A DNA stretch of 64,000 nucleotides from Acanthochlamys bracteata (Eukaryota > Streptophyta > Magnoliopsida > Pandanales > Velloziaceae): contig CM034126.1 in the NCBI GenBank assembly GCA_019914995.1, positions 5,151,001 to 5,215,000 of the forward strand. The letters run 5' to 3'. Under the pieces are notes generated by a model. The model worked only from the letters and a program-made list of their open reading frames with translations. It searched no databases and was not told where the DNA came from. Numbering within the stretch: position 1 is the stretch's first letter; each line of letters starts with the position of its first letter. Below are positions 47,414 through 59,099 of this stretch, in pieces. The position numbers and the translations under genes were made by a program.

Positions 47414-47736
47414 GCGGCTAACCTGTCTAATGCCGCACAAGATTTTGAACAGAAAAATGAATAATTAAGCAACATGCTTCTTCTTCATCTCTAACTTTCT
47501 TCATCATGTAAAAGAAGAAACAAAGACGACCAAATCTCACCAACTCCTTCTCCATGATCTCATTGATCATACAAATTAGCAATTATATCTTAATACATAA
47601 AAAACATAATTTTCAAGTTAAAAGAAACACAATACAGACAACAGTAAAAGATTTAATTGAAACTTAAATAACAAAAAGAAAACAGAAAAGTGAAGAAATT
47701 ACTACTTGGTCACGGTTGAAGAAGATCGATCGGCTC

Positions 47737-48852
47737 TTAAGATGTCTGCTCGCTGTCGTATCCGCCGGCGGTGGAAAGCGGCTTGCGGCAAACGATCATA
47801 TACATTGGTGTAAAAATTCCGGTCTCGCCACCGCGAGACAGTTGGACGGCCGTATCGTAAAGCATTTCGTGAACTTCAACGACACCTTTAGGGGCAATCC
47901 TCAAAACAGTCATGACTGAAACGAGCAAATGGTTTCTCCAGTAAGCTAGTTTTCCCATCTTGAGTCTTGTCCACCACGGCCCTGCCGGAGGCTTTGCGAG
48001 ATCTTTCTCATCAACCACTTCAAACCCAACCTTCCTCGCAGTCGCCGCTACTTCGTTGTAAGCCCTTAGCCCAGGCAAAGCGTCTCCTCGCTCGATCCCT
48101 TGTATTGTCTCAACATGTTCCTTATCGTCAGGGTTGTATTTGTCAGTGGTCACCCATTCGTAGGAAACATAGAGAGCGCCAGGCTTCAGAACCCGAAAGA
48201 TCTCCTTGTAGACATCTTCGAGTTTCGGCGCGTGACAAGTTGCCTCGATCGAGTACGCGCCGTCGAAACACGAGTTCTCAAACGGCATCTGGAGAAAATT
48301 GCCGCAGACAACTTCACAGGTCGAATCAAGTCCAGCTTTCCGGTTGTGCGCCCGGGCACGTTTGACTTGATACTCATTGATGGTGATCCCAACTATGTTT
48401 GCTCCAGAATGAGCAGCGATTGCGCGCATTGGCCCACCAACGCCGCACCCAACGTCGAGCACACGGTGGCCGGGACGAGCAGAGATGAGATCGGCCACAC
48501 GTTCTTCGTGTGCCCGTGTTGCGTCGCGATGTGACTGGCCGGGAATCGAAGGAGAGAAATGAAAGCTTTGGCCCCAACCCCACTCATAGATATCAGTGAC
48601 GAGATTGTAAAAGGTGTCAACGAAGGCAGGGACTTGAGCAGCGGAGGAAGCGGCGGCAGCTTCTTTAGGACGGAGGAAGAAAGACCAGTACTGTTTGTAG
48701 TTGTCTTGAACTTTGTCGTGGGTTATGGATCCCATCTGTAGATCGACGGCGCGCTTTCCCTTCACCTCGGCGGCGCCCATTATCCACACAAACCAGTATA
48801 GAACCGCTAGACCAACCGCCGCCGCCGACCAGATCATCGCCACCGTCTCCAT
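47737..48852 (-). CDS. SMT2: 24-methylenesterol C-methyltransferase 2 (SMT2-type)
   Basis: Intronless, 371 aa. Residues 4-26 form an N-terminal membrane anchor, then KGKRAVDL and VQDNYKQYWSFF. YEWGWGQSFHFSP at 89-101 is sterol-binding region I, VLDVGCGVGG at 131-140 is SAM motif I, SIEATCHAPKLEDVY at 201-215 the conserved catalytic acidic region, YEWVTTDKY at 231-239 and GIERGDALPGLR at 252-263 follow, and the SMT C-terminal domain ends near 360. The enzyme adds the second methyl group to C-24 (24-methylenelophenol to 24-ethylidene sterols) in the endoplasmic reticulum, controlling the sitosterol/campesterol balance. The N-terminal anchor, GKRAVDL and lack of introns separate SMT2/3 from SMT1. 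A CT-rich leader (48898-48915, coding strand) precedes the ATG. The Ala-rich insert at residues 65-73 is longer than in Arabidopsis as I remember it. Confidence 0.95.
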   Translation of the reverse strand: METVAMIWSAAAVGLAVLYWFVWIMGAAEVKGKRAVDLQMGSITHDKVQDNYKQYWSFFLRPKEAAAASSAAQVPAFVDTFYNLVTDIYEWGWGQSFHFSPSIPGQSHRDATRAHEERVADLISARPGHRVLDVGCGVGGPMRAIAAHSGANIVGITINEYQVKRARAHNRKAGLDSTCEVVCGNFLQMPFENSCFDGAYSIEATCHAPKLEDVYKEIFRVLKPGALYVSYEWVTTDKYNPDDKEHVETIQGIERGDALPGLRAYNEVAATARKVGFEVVDEKDLAKPPAGPWWTRLKMGKLAYWRNHLLVSVMTVLRIAPKGVVEVHEMLYDTAVQLSRGGETGIFTPMYMIVCRKPLSTAGGYDSEQTS

Positions 48853-50454
48853 TACAGCTTATTCTTCCCTTCTTCTAGTCAAGTGTAGACTTCTAGGTAG
48901 AGAGAGAGAGAGGAGAGAATGGTGTGAACGTGATTACAATTACAAGGAAACCGAGGAGCGCTGATTATAGAGAAAGGGGAAAATAAATGGGGTGGTGATT
49001 CCCTTGTTTATCTTCTTTCCTGATTTTTCTCTTGAATTTAATTGATAAAAAGCACAGAAAAAAAAGTCTTCGTCCATTTAAAGTTAACGGAACAAAAGAA
49101 AAGAAATAATAATCTACGTTATGCCTGTAATATGTAATTTTAATCTTTCAAATAAAAAGTAGATATACAGCAAAAGAGCTGATATTTTGCGAAGTGAAGA
49201 GCCCGTAGTCTGTCCTGCTTAATTGCCTCTTTAAGTTTAAAGTATGCCCTGCAAACATAAAAGTTTAAAAAAAGTATATAATTATTGGTAATATTAATAC
49301 ATAAACATTTAGCTACATTCAAACTAATAACAATTTTCTGCATACATTTGCAGAGGAAGTGATAATGGAGTGAATTTAATCAGAAAACGTTTAAAAATAC
49401 TTAAAATAAATTTTTTAAAGTAAATATTTTAGAAATATAAAATTTTATAATAAGAACTAGTGTTATACCAAACACCTGCTAATGCCAACAGCAGAGACGT
49501 ACAAGATGCGGTACCAAAAAACAAAAACACATTTGTAAAAGAAAAAAAATAACGCAAGGCACGCGTCAGACGCACATGTGGGTCCAGAACTTCTTCCATG
49601 CTCTCCGCTGAGAATGTCAGGTCGACACCTAATATGCTTTCCAGAAAATAAAAAAAATCTTCAGTTTCTTATTTGTTTCTGAGTTTTTGACAAATAGCAT
49701 TTTGATCTAAACCAAAACATATCCACATGATTTTCGTTCAACAGCATCTAATGTTTTGTTTGCTCTTTTAACTAGACTCTTGGCTTGGCTAAGCTTATAA
49801 TCTTATTTCAAATTTCAAATAAAATTTTAAAATATTTTATGAATTTTTTAAAATTAAAAAATATAAAAACTTTTATTTTTATTTATTTAAAAAAAAATTA
49901 TTAAAAAAATATATTTTAAAAATGTAGTTTCTTTTTACTCCCAAATATAATCTAAAACTTGTTGATTTTTTCGGGAGCCAAGATTTTATTCTTTTGCAAT
50001 TTAATCCTGTTTTAAAAAAAGATTTGAGCAAGATAAATCTACAGTGATGCTTCTAAATAAATTTCAATCTACATTAAAGCTAAGCACAAGGAATATTGAT
50101 GAGCTTCTGTTGTGCGGCTTTCTAAAAGGAGCTGGCATTCACAAAACCAAAGTAACGTTGTTGAAGTTCAACGCAAATCTCAAAATCATTGCTAATGTTC
50201 AATCCGAGCAAAATCAGCAATCAAATATGTTAAGTGTTTATTACAATATTATATTTTTATAATTTAACTCAATAAATAGTAAATAATCAATCAATAGTTA
50301 TCAATTCATTATTTTCTTTTCAGTTATAATTGTTTCATTATAATAGGGTAGATTTGGAAATACATTCCTCATTATCCTTTTGAAGGCAGTTTCTCTGAAT
50401 CAGTTTTTATGCTCCACTTTAAGAGCGGATTCTTTACTACAGACTCTCTCTATA

Positions 50455-50710
50455 TTTGTAAATGCTCGTTTGCCATTCTATTTTACTCCATTCTAAATAT
50501 TTTATTTTATCTCATATTTTTTTAATAAATTTTTTTATAACTTTTATATAATTTATTTTAAAATTTAAAAAAATATAAAAGTATTTACATAGTAAAATTT
50601 TATTATTATTTATTATTATTTTTTTAATTAAAAAATAAAATTTATTTTTAAAATAAAATAAAAATATTTTCTATTTAACAAAAGCTTTATGTCAAAAGTA
50701 TTTTCTAAGT
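50455..50710. repeat. Family C AT-rich block
   Basis: Begins GCTCGTTTGCCATTC and carries the standard interior, ending near AAAAGTATTTTCTAAGTG. Confidence 0.35.
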
Positions 50711-51454
50711 GTCCCCTCGTTTGCTCCGCTTTGAGCATGTATTCTCACTGTCAATTTCATTATCAACTCCTTTGCTCCGCTTTGAGGGCTTGATCTTATC
50801 TTCAATTCTCATTATTAGTTCATTATGAAGTTTTCATTGTAAGTATATTATTAAATTTTTATTATTAATTCTCACTATTAGTTTCCTTCATTCTGTTTTG
50901 AGGGTTGCTTCTCATTAGCGTTACACTATCATTATCATTTCACTATCAATTCCTCCTAATACTATATGAAATTTATGAGATTACTTTCTAATATGGATAT
51001 TGTATTTACAAGACAAACATCTCTTCGCTATGACAATTGGAGCACTACACATATTTAAAGAAATAAATTTTTTTTTATAAGCAGACGAAATATATTGCGA
51101 TTGATTTTAAGTTTATCTGGCCATTTTTTAAAAAATATCATTTGTTTAGCACATTGGCTTCTACTGATCATTTAATAGATTCTTCGCAAACTCACATTCT
51201 ATATTAAAAGTTTGGACATTATTAGGTAAACTCATATTACTTAACCACTATAGAGTTTGAGAGGGTGTAAGAGTTTTAGTATAATATTAAATTTCTGTTT
51301 AGATTAGAGTTTTATCCTGATATTATATTTATAACATACTACCATATACTATATATTTCTATGATTAATCAACAATCATCAACTCATTATTTTTTTTCTA
51401 AAGTATAGATTGTTTCAAAATACAACATTAACAAATAACATAACAAAACTAACT

Positions 51455-51715
51455 AATAGCGTTTGGAGCAGCATTTCATAAGCTACTTTTTAACTTTTTC
51501 TTATCTTATGTTTTCAATATATATTTAATGTATATATATATATATATATAATATTAAAAAATTTAAAAAGTGTAGAAAAATTCTACGAAATAAAATTTTT
51601 TTATTGCATATTTTTATTATTTTTTTAAAAATAAAAAAAATAGAGCTCGTTTCTTAAAAAAAACAAAAATATTATTTATTTAAAAAAATTTTATTTCATA
51701 AGCACTCTCAAATAT
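51455..51715. repeat. Family C AT-rich block with (TA)n
   Basis: Begins GCGTTTGGAGCAGC and keeps the interior word order, with an expanded TA run at about 51528-51550. The right end ATAAGCACTCTCAAATATCC is degenerate. Confidence 0.45.
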
Positions 51716-53590
51716 CCTTCGTAACAATCAAACTTTTGGGGTGGATCTGCCTTGTGAAATGGAATTAAGAGAGGACAAAAAGAAAAAAAAAACAAACAAA
51801 ATCTTCCTGCTTCCACTATTGGACCATTCTGTCATTCCAACTCATATCTCGTCTTCATTCTCTTGGCTTTCTGTGGTCTATCTGAAGAGAGCAGAAGGAA
51901 TACTTGTTAATTAATCCAAAAATTTGGAAAATGAATTTAAGTGTATGGAGGAGAAAACGTAGATGATGAGAACATGTTGTTACGCGCATGAACGAAACTG
52001 GTAGATTCACAGCGAGCACGTCGCGACGCAAAAGAGTTTTGAAGTCCCCAATGTGGCTTGTTTTGTTCGCTAGCTAACTTCACTGATCAGCTTCAAGTCT
52101 GTGACGTACAAGGTATGTTCCTTCATTGGTACGGTTCCTAGCAGTCGCTTGATAACTGACTTGGTAACCCAACTCCTCTATGTACATGCTTCTCTTACCA
52201 GTTACAAAGATGCATATGCGCTTGAAGAAATTTTTTTTTAAAAAGCAAATACAACAACAAGAACAACACTACTATACAAAGTGTGTAATTTAATATTAGT
52301 AGCAACATAGTTAGCATATTGAACCGTTTGAATCAATCCGAGACAAAATCTTTTCGGGTTTGTAATTAAGTTGCTTTAGGTTCACAATAAAATTTGTTCA
52401 TGTAGTAGACCAGACTTGAGTCAGATATTTAGAACGGGTTCTGAATTGACCTACTGATTCAATTGAATAGGTCGACCAAAACTTTATTTTAAAAAAAATT
52501 ATTTGTTTTGAAAATTCTGTTGAATGGCAACACCGATGAATGATGATGGCGAGTGTTCACTTATCTAAATCAACTTTAAGAAGAAAGAAGAATCTCTCAA
52601 TTCATCAATACGTACACAAATCTTTGGCAAATGAAATAGAAATCAAAACAAAACTTGTCCGCAGATCTACAACATCAATAACTGCAGTAACAAACTGATC
52701 AATTGATCCAAGAGGAGGTGAGCACCGCTCTTTATGACGATTGTGTACAAAGAATCAGTAAAGTCAGAGCTAGATTTCATTAGACGGAGGCTTTTGTAAT
52801 AGAATTTTCTTCAAAGTTTATCCAACAATTCACTCGAATAAAACTGAAGCATCATCTTCAGCAGATGGTTAGACCTTGTAGGAAAAAATCCGATTAATCT
52901 GATATCAATGCAGTGGCAAGATTGGATTAGTGTGAACTGAGTTGATTGGTTTTTGTTAGTGAACCTGTCTAGATTTATGCTTAGGACTAACTAGATTTGT
53001 TTGATGTAAATTAAAAAAAAATTTTGATGATTTTTTGAGTAAATGGGGAAGAAGAAAAGCCGAAGTGTTTATGAAAAAAGAGAGAAAATAATCAAAAGGA
53101 GAACGTGGGAAAGCATCATGAAAGGTAGATCATTCTTGGCAGATCCGAATCAAACATTGACTCGAGAATCTGTTCGGGTCGCGCCAAAGCAATACAATGT
53201 GTGATCTACTGCAATGCAGACCAGTTGTCTGCGATTTCATGTTAAAAAAATAATCACAAGAGATTAAAGCATCTTATCACATTCATCCAAATTAAAATGT
53301 CTAACATTCTTCAATGATAAGTCCTTATCCCATGACTTAAAATAGCCAGATCCAAATCTCTAACATTCCATTGCAGTTAATTATTCAAAAGAATAGAGTA
53401 ACAATTAATCTGCTGATTACTAACATATAAAGTAGTTTGATACCCAAAGGTTTATATTATTAAAAATACTAGTTGCTAATTGAATGCATGATTCACACAC
53501 TTCGACAAGATCATTAACTAAATGTGTATTTTAACAAACTGCTGGCCAACTGAAGAAGCCATATCGAAAAATGCAAAACAAAACTAATCA

Positions 53591-53886
53591 ATGACTTCGA
53601 CTTTGCTTCATCTGCAGCACCCTTGGCTGTAGCGGAATCATTGCCCTTTTCCTCCTCCTACTCATTATTGAGAAGCTCTTCCTCGTACTCCCTTCCTTCT
53701 CCCATCTCTATCTTCCAACACAAATCCAATCTAAATCAAACACAATCCAAACCAAATAAACTAAAAGCCTCAGTCAACTCTTCAAAGAAACTTCATCGAA
53801 TTCGTGATACTGAAAAATTAAGTATGAATTCTAGAAGATTGAAGCAGGAGAGCAACTGCAAGACAAACAACTTGATAGGATTGTGA
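53591..53886 (+). pseudogene. Possible first-exon relic of a plastid-targeted protein
   Basis: From the ATG at 53591 one frame reads MTSTLLHLQHPWL then stops. Shifting frame near 53620 opens LAVAESLPFSSSYSLLRSSS followed by a Ser/Pro/Lys-rich stretch with KLKASVNSS, the composition of a chloroplast transit peptide and its cleavage region. The mature part (to a TGA at 53884) is not recognised. Either a frameshifted gene relic or chance; family unknown. Confidence 0.3.
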
Positions 53887-54954
53887 GAGAGCTCAGATCT
53901 TCACTCTAGGTTGGAGAAAATTGAATTCCTTAGTTGGAATAGTGCAGCAATGGTAGCAGCGGTCTAGTGAAGCAACGGTAGTAGTTGAGTCGACGGAGTT
54001 AACTGTAGAAAATCTTCTAGCAGTAGGGATCGATAATATATAAGATTCTCTAAATCTAAATGGTGCAGAGGCGATCTAACTCGATATTGATGAATCGACG
54101 AGGAGAAGGCAAGCTAAAAAGAACAATAGCCAGTAGATTAAAGGAACGTTTGGTGTTGCTTACGTAAAATATTTTTTTAAAAATTAAAAGATCTTATGAA
54201 AATCTTTTAAGAAATGAGTTTGAATTTTCTTACTTTCAAAATAATATATATATATATATATATAAATTTTACAACATACAATTTTGTTGTACTCTTTAAA
54301 TTAAAAAAATATAAAATAATGTAAAAGATTTAGTATAAATCACGACGTGCTCGTGAAATGAAATTTAATAAATATTGTTAAAACGTCTCATAAATCATAA
54401 TGATAACTAACAATTAATAACTTTGATAATTTTCTTTTAAAATTTTGTCTAGAGTGATGAGTTCGATCAGATCGACAGATCAACTTAAAAACCACTTAAT
54501 CAATCTTATTCGATTGCATAGACGAATTATTTGTATACTAGAATGATTTTGGCTCTAGGTCAATAATTTTTATATCAACTGAGCATGCCAGTCAGAATTT
54601 GACAATGATAGATGTATTCATTCCTTTTTTTATTAAAAGATAAAATGATGGTAATCCATTGCAAGCAGTAATTTGTCTTAGCACATTTATTCTAGGAAAG
54701 TTTCTAAGCTGTTATATTGGCCCAAATAATAATTGAATCGGAACAAGCTAACAAGCAATTGAATTGAAAATTGGTAGACCAGCAAGTTGGCCTTTTAATC
54801 TAGTAGGTCAACTCCATAACTCGTCGATCCGAAAGATTTTTGAATCGTCGCTCTAGTAGGATCTGCTAACATTCTGGTAAGATCGATAAAAAACTAAACT
54901 TACTTATGAATTCTTTTTTTTATCAAACTTATTTTTACAAATCTACTTTCAAAA

Positions 54955-55205
54955 CTTGAGGAACATTTGGAAGTGATTTTGAAATAAAACTTTTCTAAAA
55001 CGAAAAATATTTTTATTCTTTTTGAAAATAAGGTTTATTTTTTTACCTTAAAAATAAGCAATAAAAATATCTTACTATGTAAAAATTTTCTATACTTTTT
55101 AAAATTTAAATAAATTCGATAAATACTTATAAAAGATATATTAAAAACGTAAAGTAAAAAATTAAAAGCTGCTTTGGGGAACGCTTTGCCAAACGTTCCC
55201 CTTTG
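54955..55205. repeat. Family C AT-rich block (inverted)
   Basis: Runs from ACATTTGGAAGTGATTTTGA to AACGCTTTGCCAAACGTTCC; the terminal CCAAACG word and reversed interior order mark an inverted copy. Confidence 0.45.
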
Positions 55206-55605
55206 TCTATCGGCTTAATAAATACACCTAGAACTAATTTTAGTAGAATTTGGTTAAAGAAAAAATGAATTAAAATATGTTCGATGATTTTGAGATAAAC
55301 CGAAGCACATAAAATAAATTAAAAATAAAAATTTGATAAGAAAAGTATACTTCATGCAATTAAAATATACCCTTATGGGTTTGTTTACATACCCCTTCAA
55401 ACTTACTTTTTTTAAACTCACTTACAATTACAAAATACATAACAAAATTAAAATAAATTATTTCTATTAAAAATTTATTTTTAAAGTTTTAATTTTAAAA
55501 CATATTTATAATATAAAATAATTATAAAATTTTATTTTTTATTAAATATTTTTAGTTTTTAATTTCATTTTTTAAACTCATTTTCAAAAAAATGAGTTTA
55601 TCTTA

Positions 55606-57492
55606 GGGCGTGTTTCAAGTCCGTGGAACTTCAGTTTCTCCCTCCAGAATTGGAATTCCACGGACTTCTCATGTTTCATTTGCACGTCGAACTGGCTCCC
55701 AGTTCCACCGCGCAGAACTAGAGTTCCGCGCTCCTTTATTCGTATCTCTGCACACTCTTCGTTGATTTCTTCCCAGTTCATTTATTGCATTCATCTCTTC
55801 GCACCTCATCTACTGTATTCATCTCTCTAGTTCACTCCATTTCTAATTTCTTCCCCTTTCCGACGCGATCGTTCCATTTCCGGCACTCCGACGGCGTTCT
55901 CCTTCCCGCTCTCCCTCTGTTTACGATACAGATCTGAGAATCTTAATTTTTCGTAATTTTTTGTTAATAGATTTATGTTAAGAACAAATCTGAAAGATTT
56001 ATTGACGGATCTGAGAAAGTTTTTCATGGTTATGTTGTGGGGTTTTCTTGTTCAGAACAACACGTTTGCTACTTCGAGGCTGTCGTTTGCTTGCTTCTTA
56101 AAGCTACTCTTAAAATTCATGGCCCCGATCAACAGAGACAACAAAAGAGGACCAACTAAAATCTGCATTATCGGTTTGCTCAAGCTCTAGCTCGAGGAGC
56201 AGTACCGCTGAAGAAATCGTTATCAGAAACAAAGGTGAAACAAATTTTACGGAAGAAGAGTTCAATTCAGAAATGGCTTTCACAGAGGGTTTCAGTTCGA
56301 GTTCCTCGCCGCACAACGAGGATCGTATCCCTTCACCAAGCTCGCTAGCGACAGCTGAGCAGAGTATAGACAAGGCATCGTGTGCTCCTGTGCTTCTTCT
56401 TTCTTTCTTTCTTCGGCGTGTTCTTTTCCTTCCGAGTAATTATTCTATTTACAAAAAATTAATTAAACGATTATTAACAATGCTAAAATTCGTTTTTGTT
56501 GATGGATTTATTTATGTATTAATTTGATTAATGTAGAGTTATTAGAGTACAATGACGAGCTAACCTTCTCCCTGCCAGCAAGCGATATATCCGCAGATTA
56601 ATTTTTAAATGTGACCCTGTTTGATTCATTAATACTCCAGAACCCAATGTGTTATAAATAATGACGTTTTGAGTTTATTTTGTAATTATATTGTAGTAAT
56701 GCTGTTTGTTTGAGTTTATTTTGTGGCTATAAAAATATAAGAATTAAATTTGTATTATATTTTTTATACACATATATTACGAGGAATGAATGTATTATTT
56801 TACTGATCTAATAATACGCCGAATATCAATTGTAATGTTAATATATAGAAATGTATCTATTTTATAATATATAATATTATAATAATATTGTATTGTAATG
56901 TTAATTTAATATAAATATAATGTATTTTATAAATATAATGTATTTTGTAGTACTATATAATAATATTATATAATATAAGTTTGATATATCTGTATTATTT
57001 TAGTATTGTAATGTTAATTTTTTATATTTTATTATATCGTGTTATAAATCTTGCGTATAAACTTGTAATTTGTATTATTATTATTATTAAAAGATTGTAT
57101 ATTTTATATGACAAGTTTATTATATAATATATAAATATTTTATTAATTGAGTAGGGGATATAATTATTAAATTTTATATAAAGAGCATAGTTAAATTTTA
57201 TCTAATAAATAATTAGCAAGATCTATTATTTTTTTATTTATAAATATTATATATTATTTTTAATTGAATTTAATTTATACTTTTAAATACAATTGAAATA
57301 TAAAAATTGAACTCTACTTCTATCTATTTTTCAAAATTAATTGAAACACAGAATCGGAACTCTACTTTCACTCCACTTCTAAAATCAATTAAAACACAAA
57401 ATCTGAACTTCACTTCCAATCCATTTTCAAGAAACTCCACTTTTTATTTTTCACTTTCACGAAACTCAGTTACGGCCATTTGAAACACGCCC
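55606..57492. mobile_element. Large family A element with gene-like cargo
   Basis: 1,887 bp, perfect TTA duplications at 55603-55605 and 57493-57495. The first 13 bases of both ends are identical (GGGCGTGTTTCAA read inward) and similarity continues through AACT and AGTTTC. The subterminal right side has three 48-bp tandem units starting at 57293, 57341 and 57389. Its centre (about 55800-56450) is less AT-rich, with a CT-rich leader-like stretch and an open serine-rich frame. No transposase recognised. The structure suggests a PIF/Harbinger-type non-autonomous element that captured host sequence. Confidence 0.7.
56111..56527 (+). pseudogene. Gene-like open frame carried by the family A element
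   Basis: An open frame after a TAA near 56110 reads PRSTETTKEDQLKSALSVC, a Ser-rich run, AEEIVIRNKGETNFTEEEF and FSSSSSPHNEDRIPSPSS before the composition becomes AT-rich past 56400. Acidic/serine-rich residues and normal codon structure over about 95 codons suggest captured exon sequence. I do not recognise the parent gene. There is no clear start or donor; the only downstream ATG in frame is at 56273. Confidence 0.35.
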
Positions 57493-57509
57493 TTATAGTA
57501 AACACACCC

Positions 57510-57980
57510 TATATGACCAAACACGTTTGTGATAGATCAAGTTAAGATTTAATTCATTTAAATGGATGCATGAGTAAAAGGAACCACAATATATATGCTT
57601 AAAGTTAAAGGTACGTTGATTAAAGTTCCCCTGATTTTATACGTAAGTACAAATTTTTTATATGCCGGTTAAAATCAACTTATCAATTTTAAAACAAAAT
57701 TTATGTTCTGCAAATTACTTTGGCCCAATAAATTAAGAATTAGGTTAATTGAACGTATTAGATCTAATTTTTGTCAACTCTATTTAGATTGCATCTATAA
57801 CAAAAACTTATGATTACAATTATTTAATATCGGGTGTGGAAAAGTCTTTAATTTATATGAATTAAATCCTTTTCATGATGTCACCTTATTGAAGTAACGT
57901 GTCCATATGGCCAAAGTTTCAACATTAGATCCCGCTTTGGATGTGATGATTTAACGTTGTTAAGATGCTACCTCAACTAA
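57510..57980. other. Intergenic spacer before the tRNA gene
   Basis: AT-rich with no feature recognised. Confidence 0.4.
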
Positions 57981-58053
57981 GGTTGCTGTGGTGTAGTGGT
58001 TATCACGTCAGTCTTACACACTGAAGGTCCCCAGTTCGATCCTGGGCAGCAAC
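57981..58053 (+). tRNA. tRNA-Val (anticodon UAC)
   Basis: 73 nt that fold as a full cloverleaf: acceptor stem GTTGCTG/CAGCAAC, D arm with AGTGGTTATCAC, anticodon stem TCAGT/ACTGA around loop CTTACAC (anticodon TAC at 58014-58016), and T arm CCCAG-TTCGATC-CTGGG. Internal pol III A and B boxes are intact. No intron, and no CCA is encoded, as expected for a nuclear gene. A TTTT terminator is weak just after, but an 8-T run lies near 58080. Confidence 0.93.
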
Positions 58054-59099
58054 ATTTCGTTTTATTCCAAAATGGAAGTTTTTTTTTTAAAATTTCATTT
58101 TCTTTATAATCGAAGAAGAATTTTTTAAAATCAGTTAAACGACCACTGAATAAAAAAAGAGAATATTTGAAAGTGCTTATTAAAAATAAATTTTATTGAA
58201 AATAAATATATTTTGAAAATTTTTTAATTGAGTTTTTTATTTTAAAAATAATTAAAAATAAAGTTTTATGATGGAGAATTTTTGTGCTTTTAAATTTAAA
58301 AAAATATATAGAATATTTTAAAATTTTCATTAAAAAATATGAAATAAAAATTAGAATGAAAAGAAAAAATAAACTCTTCTAGATATCAAGTTAAGGGCCC
58401 CTTTGCGAACGAAGTTTTTAGATGTGAATCTTTTACAAAGCAAAATTTTAGACTAAATTTAGTTTTTAATTGATTTTATTATTAAAAATAAGTTTGAAAA
58501 TAAAAATATTTAGTTTATAATTTGAATTTCAGAGTGAAAATGATTGGTTTTAATTTTCATATTTACTTTTGTTTTGAAAGTAAGTTTAAATAAATTTTCT
58601 TTTGAAAAAAGTGAGTTTAAATCTACTGAGATAAAATTGGACTAGCTTAATAGTGAAATTACAGAATTTCTATAAAACAGTTTACGGCATATTTACGAAT
58701 TCTTTTAATTTACTTTTTCTTACTAAAATTTTTAATTTTAACTCACTTTCAAAATTATGTAAATACAAACACTAAACTCAACTTTTTTGATTAAAAATTT
58801 TACTTTCAAAACTAATTTGAAAATTAAAACTTCACTTCAAAAAGTTATTTTAATTAAACAATAAATGAATAAAACTCATTTTTTAAAATTTATTTTTGAA
58901 AACTCATTTTAAAAATATTTATCTTCAAAAATCCTATTTCACACTTTCAACAGAGCATCATTTTACTGATACTGTCCTCCAATAGTATGTATCAATTTAT
59001 TTTAAAATTTTCATATTAAAGTCTCAATTTAAGCTATCCATTACTAGACTCTACATATCTCCCACTGATATTTCCATCCCTTATAAATGTTGTTGAAGT

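Larger units (their letters stand above)
48853..55376. other. Long gene-poor intergenic tract
   Basis: 6.5 kb without a supported intact gene. Family C-like blocks occur near 49800-49945, 50455-50710, 51455-51715 (with a (TA)n run), 54140-54330 and 54955-55205. 52310-52500 contains words like ACGGGTTCTGAATTGACC typical of degraded hAT elements. A broken coding relic lies at 53591-53886. The remaining pieces (50740-51450, 51720-52300, 52500-53580) show nothing recognisable. Confidence 0.45.
55377..57509. mobile_element. Family B element interrupted by a family A element
   Basis: The left end GGGTTTGTTTACATA and the right end, read inward as GGGTGTGTTTACTA, lie 2.1 kb apart with TAT duplications at 55374-55376 and 57510-57512. 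Removing the nested 55606-57492 element plus one TTA restores a family B body of about 240 bp like the one at 1111-1634. Confidence 0.7.

Noticed and set aside
47967..48534. Frames antisense to and overlapping SMT2
   Set aside because: Shadows of the methyltransferase coding strand, which matches its family over the full length.
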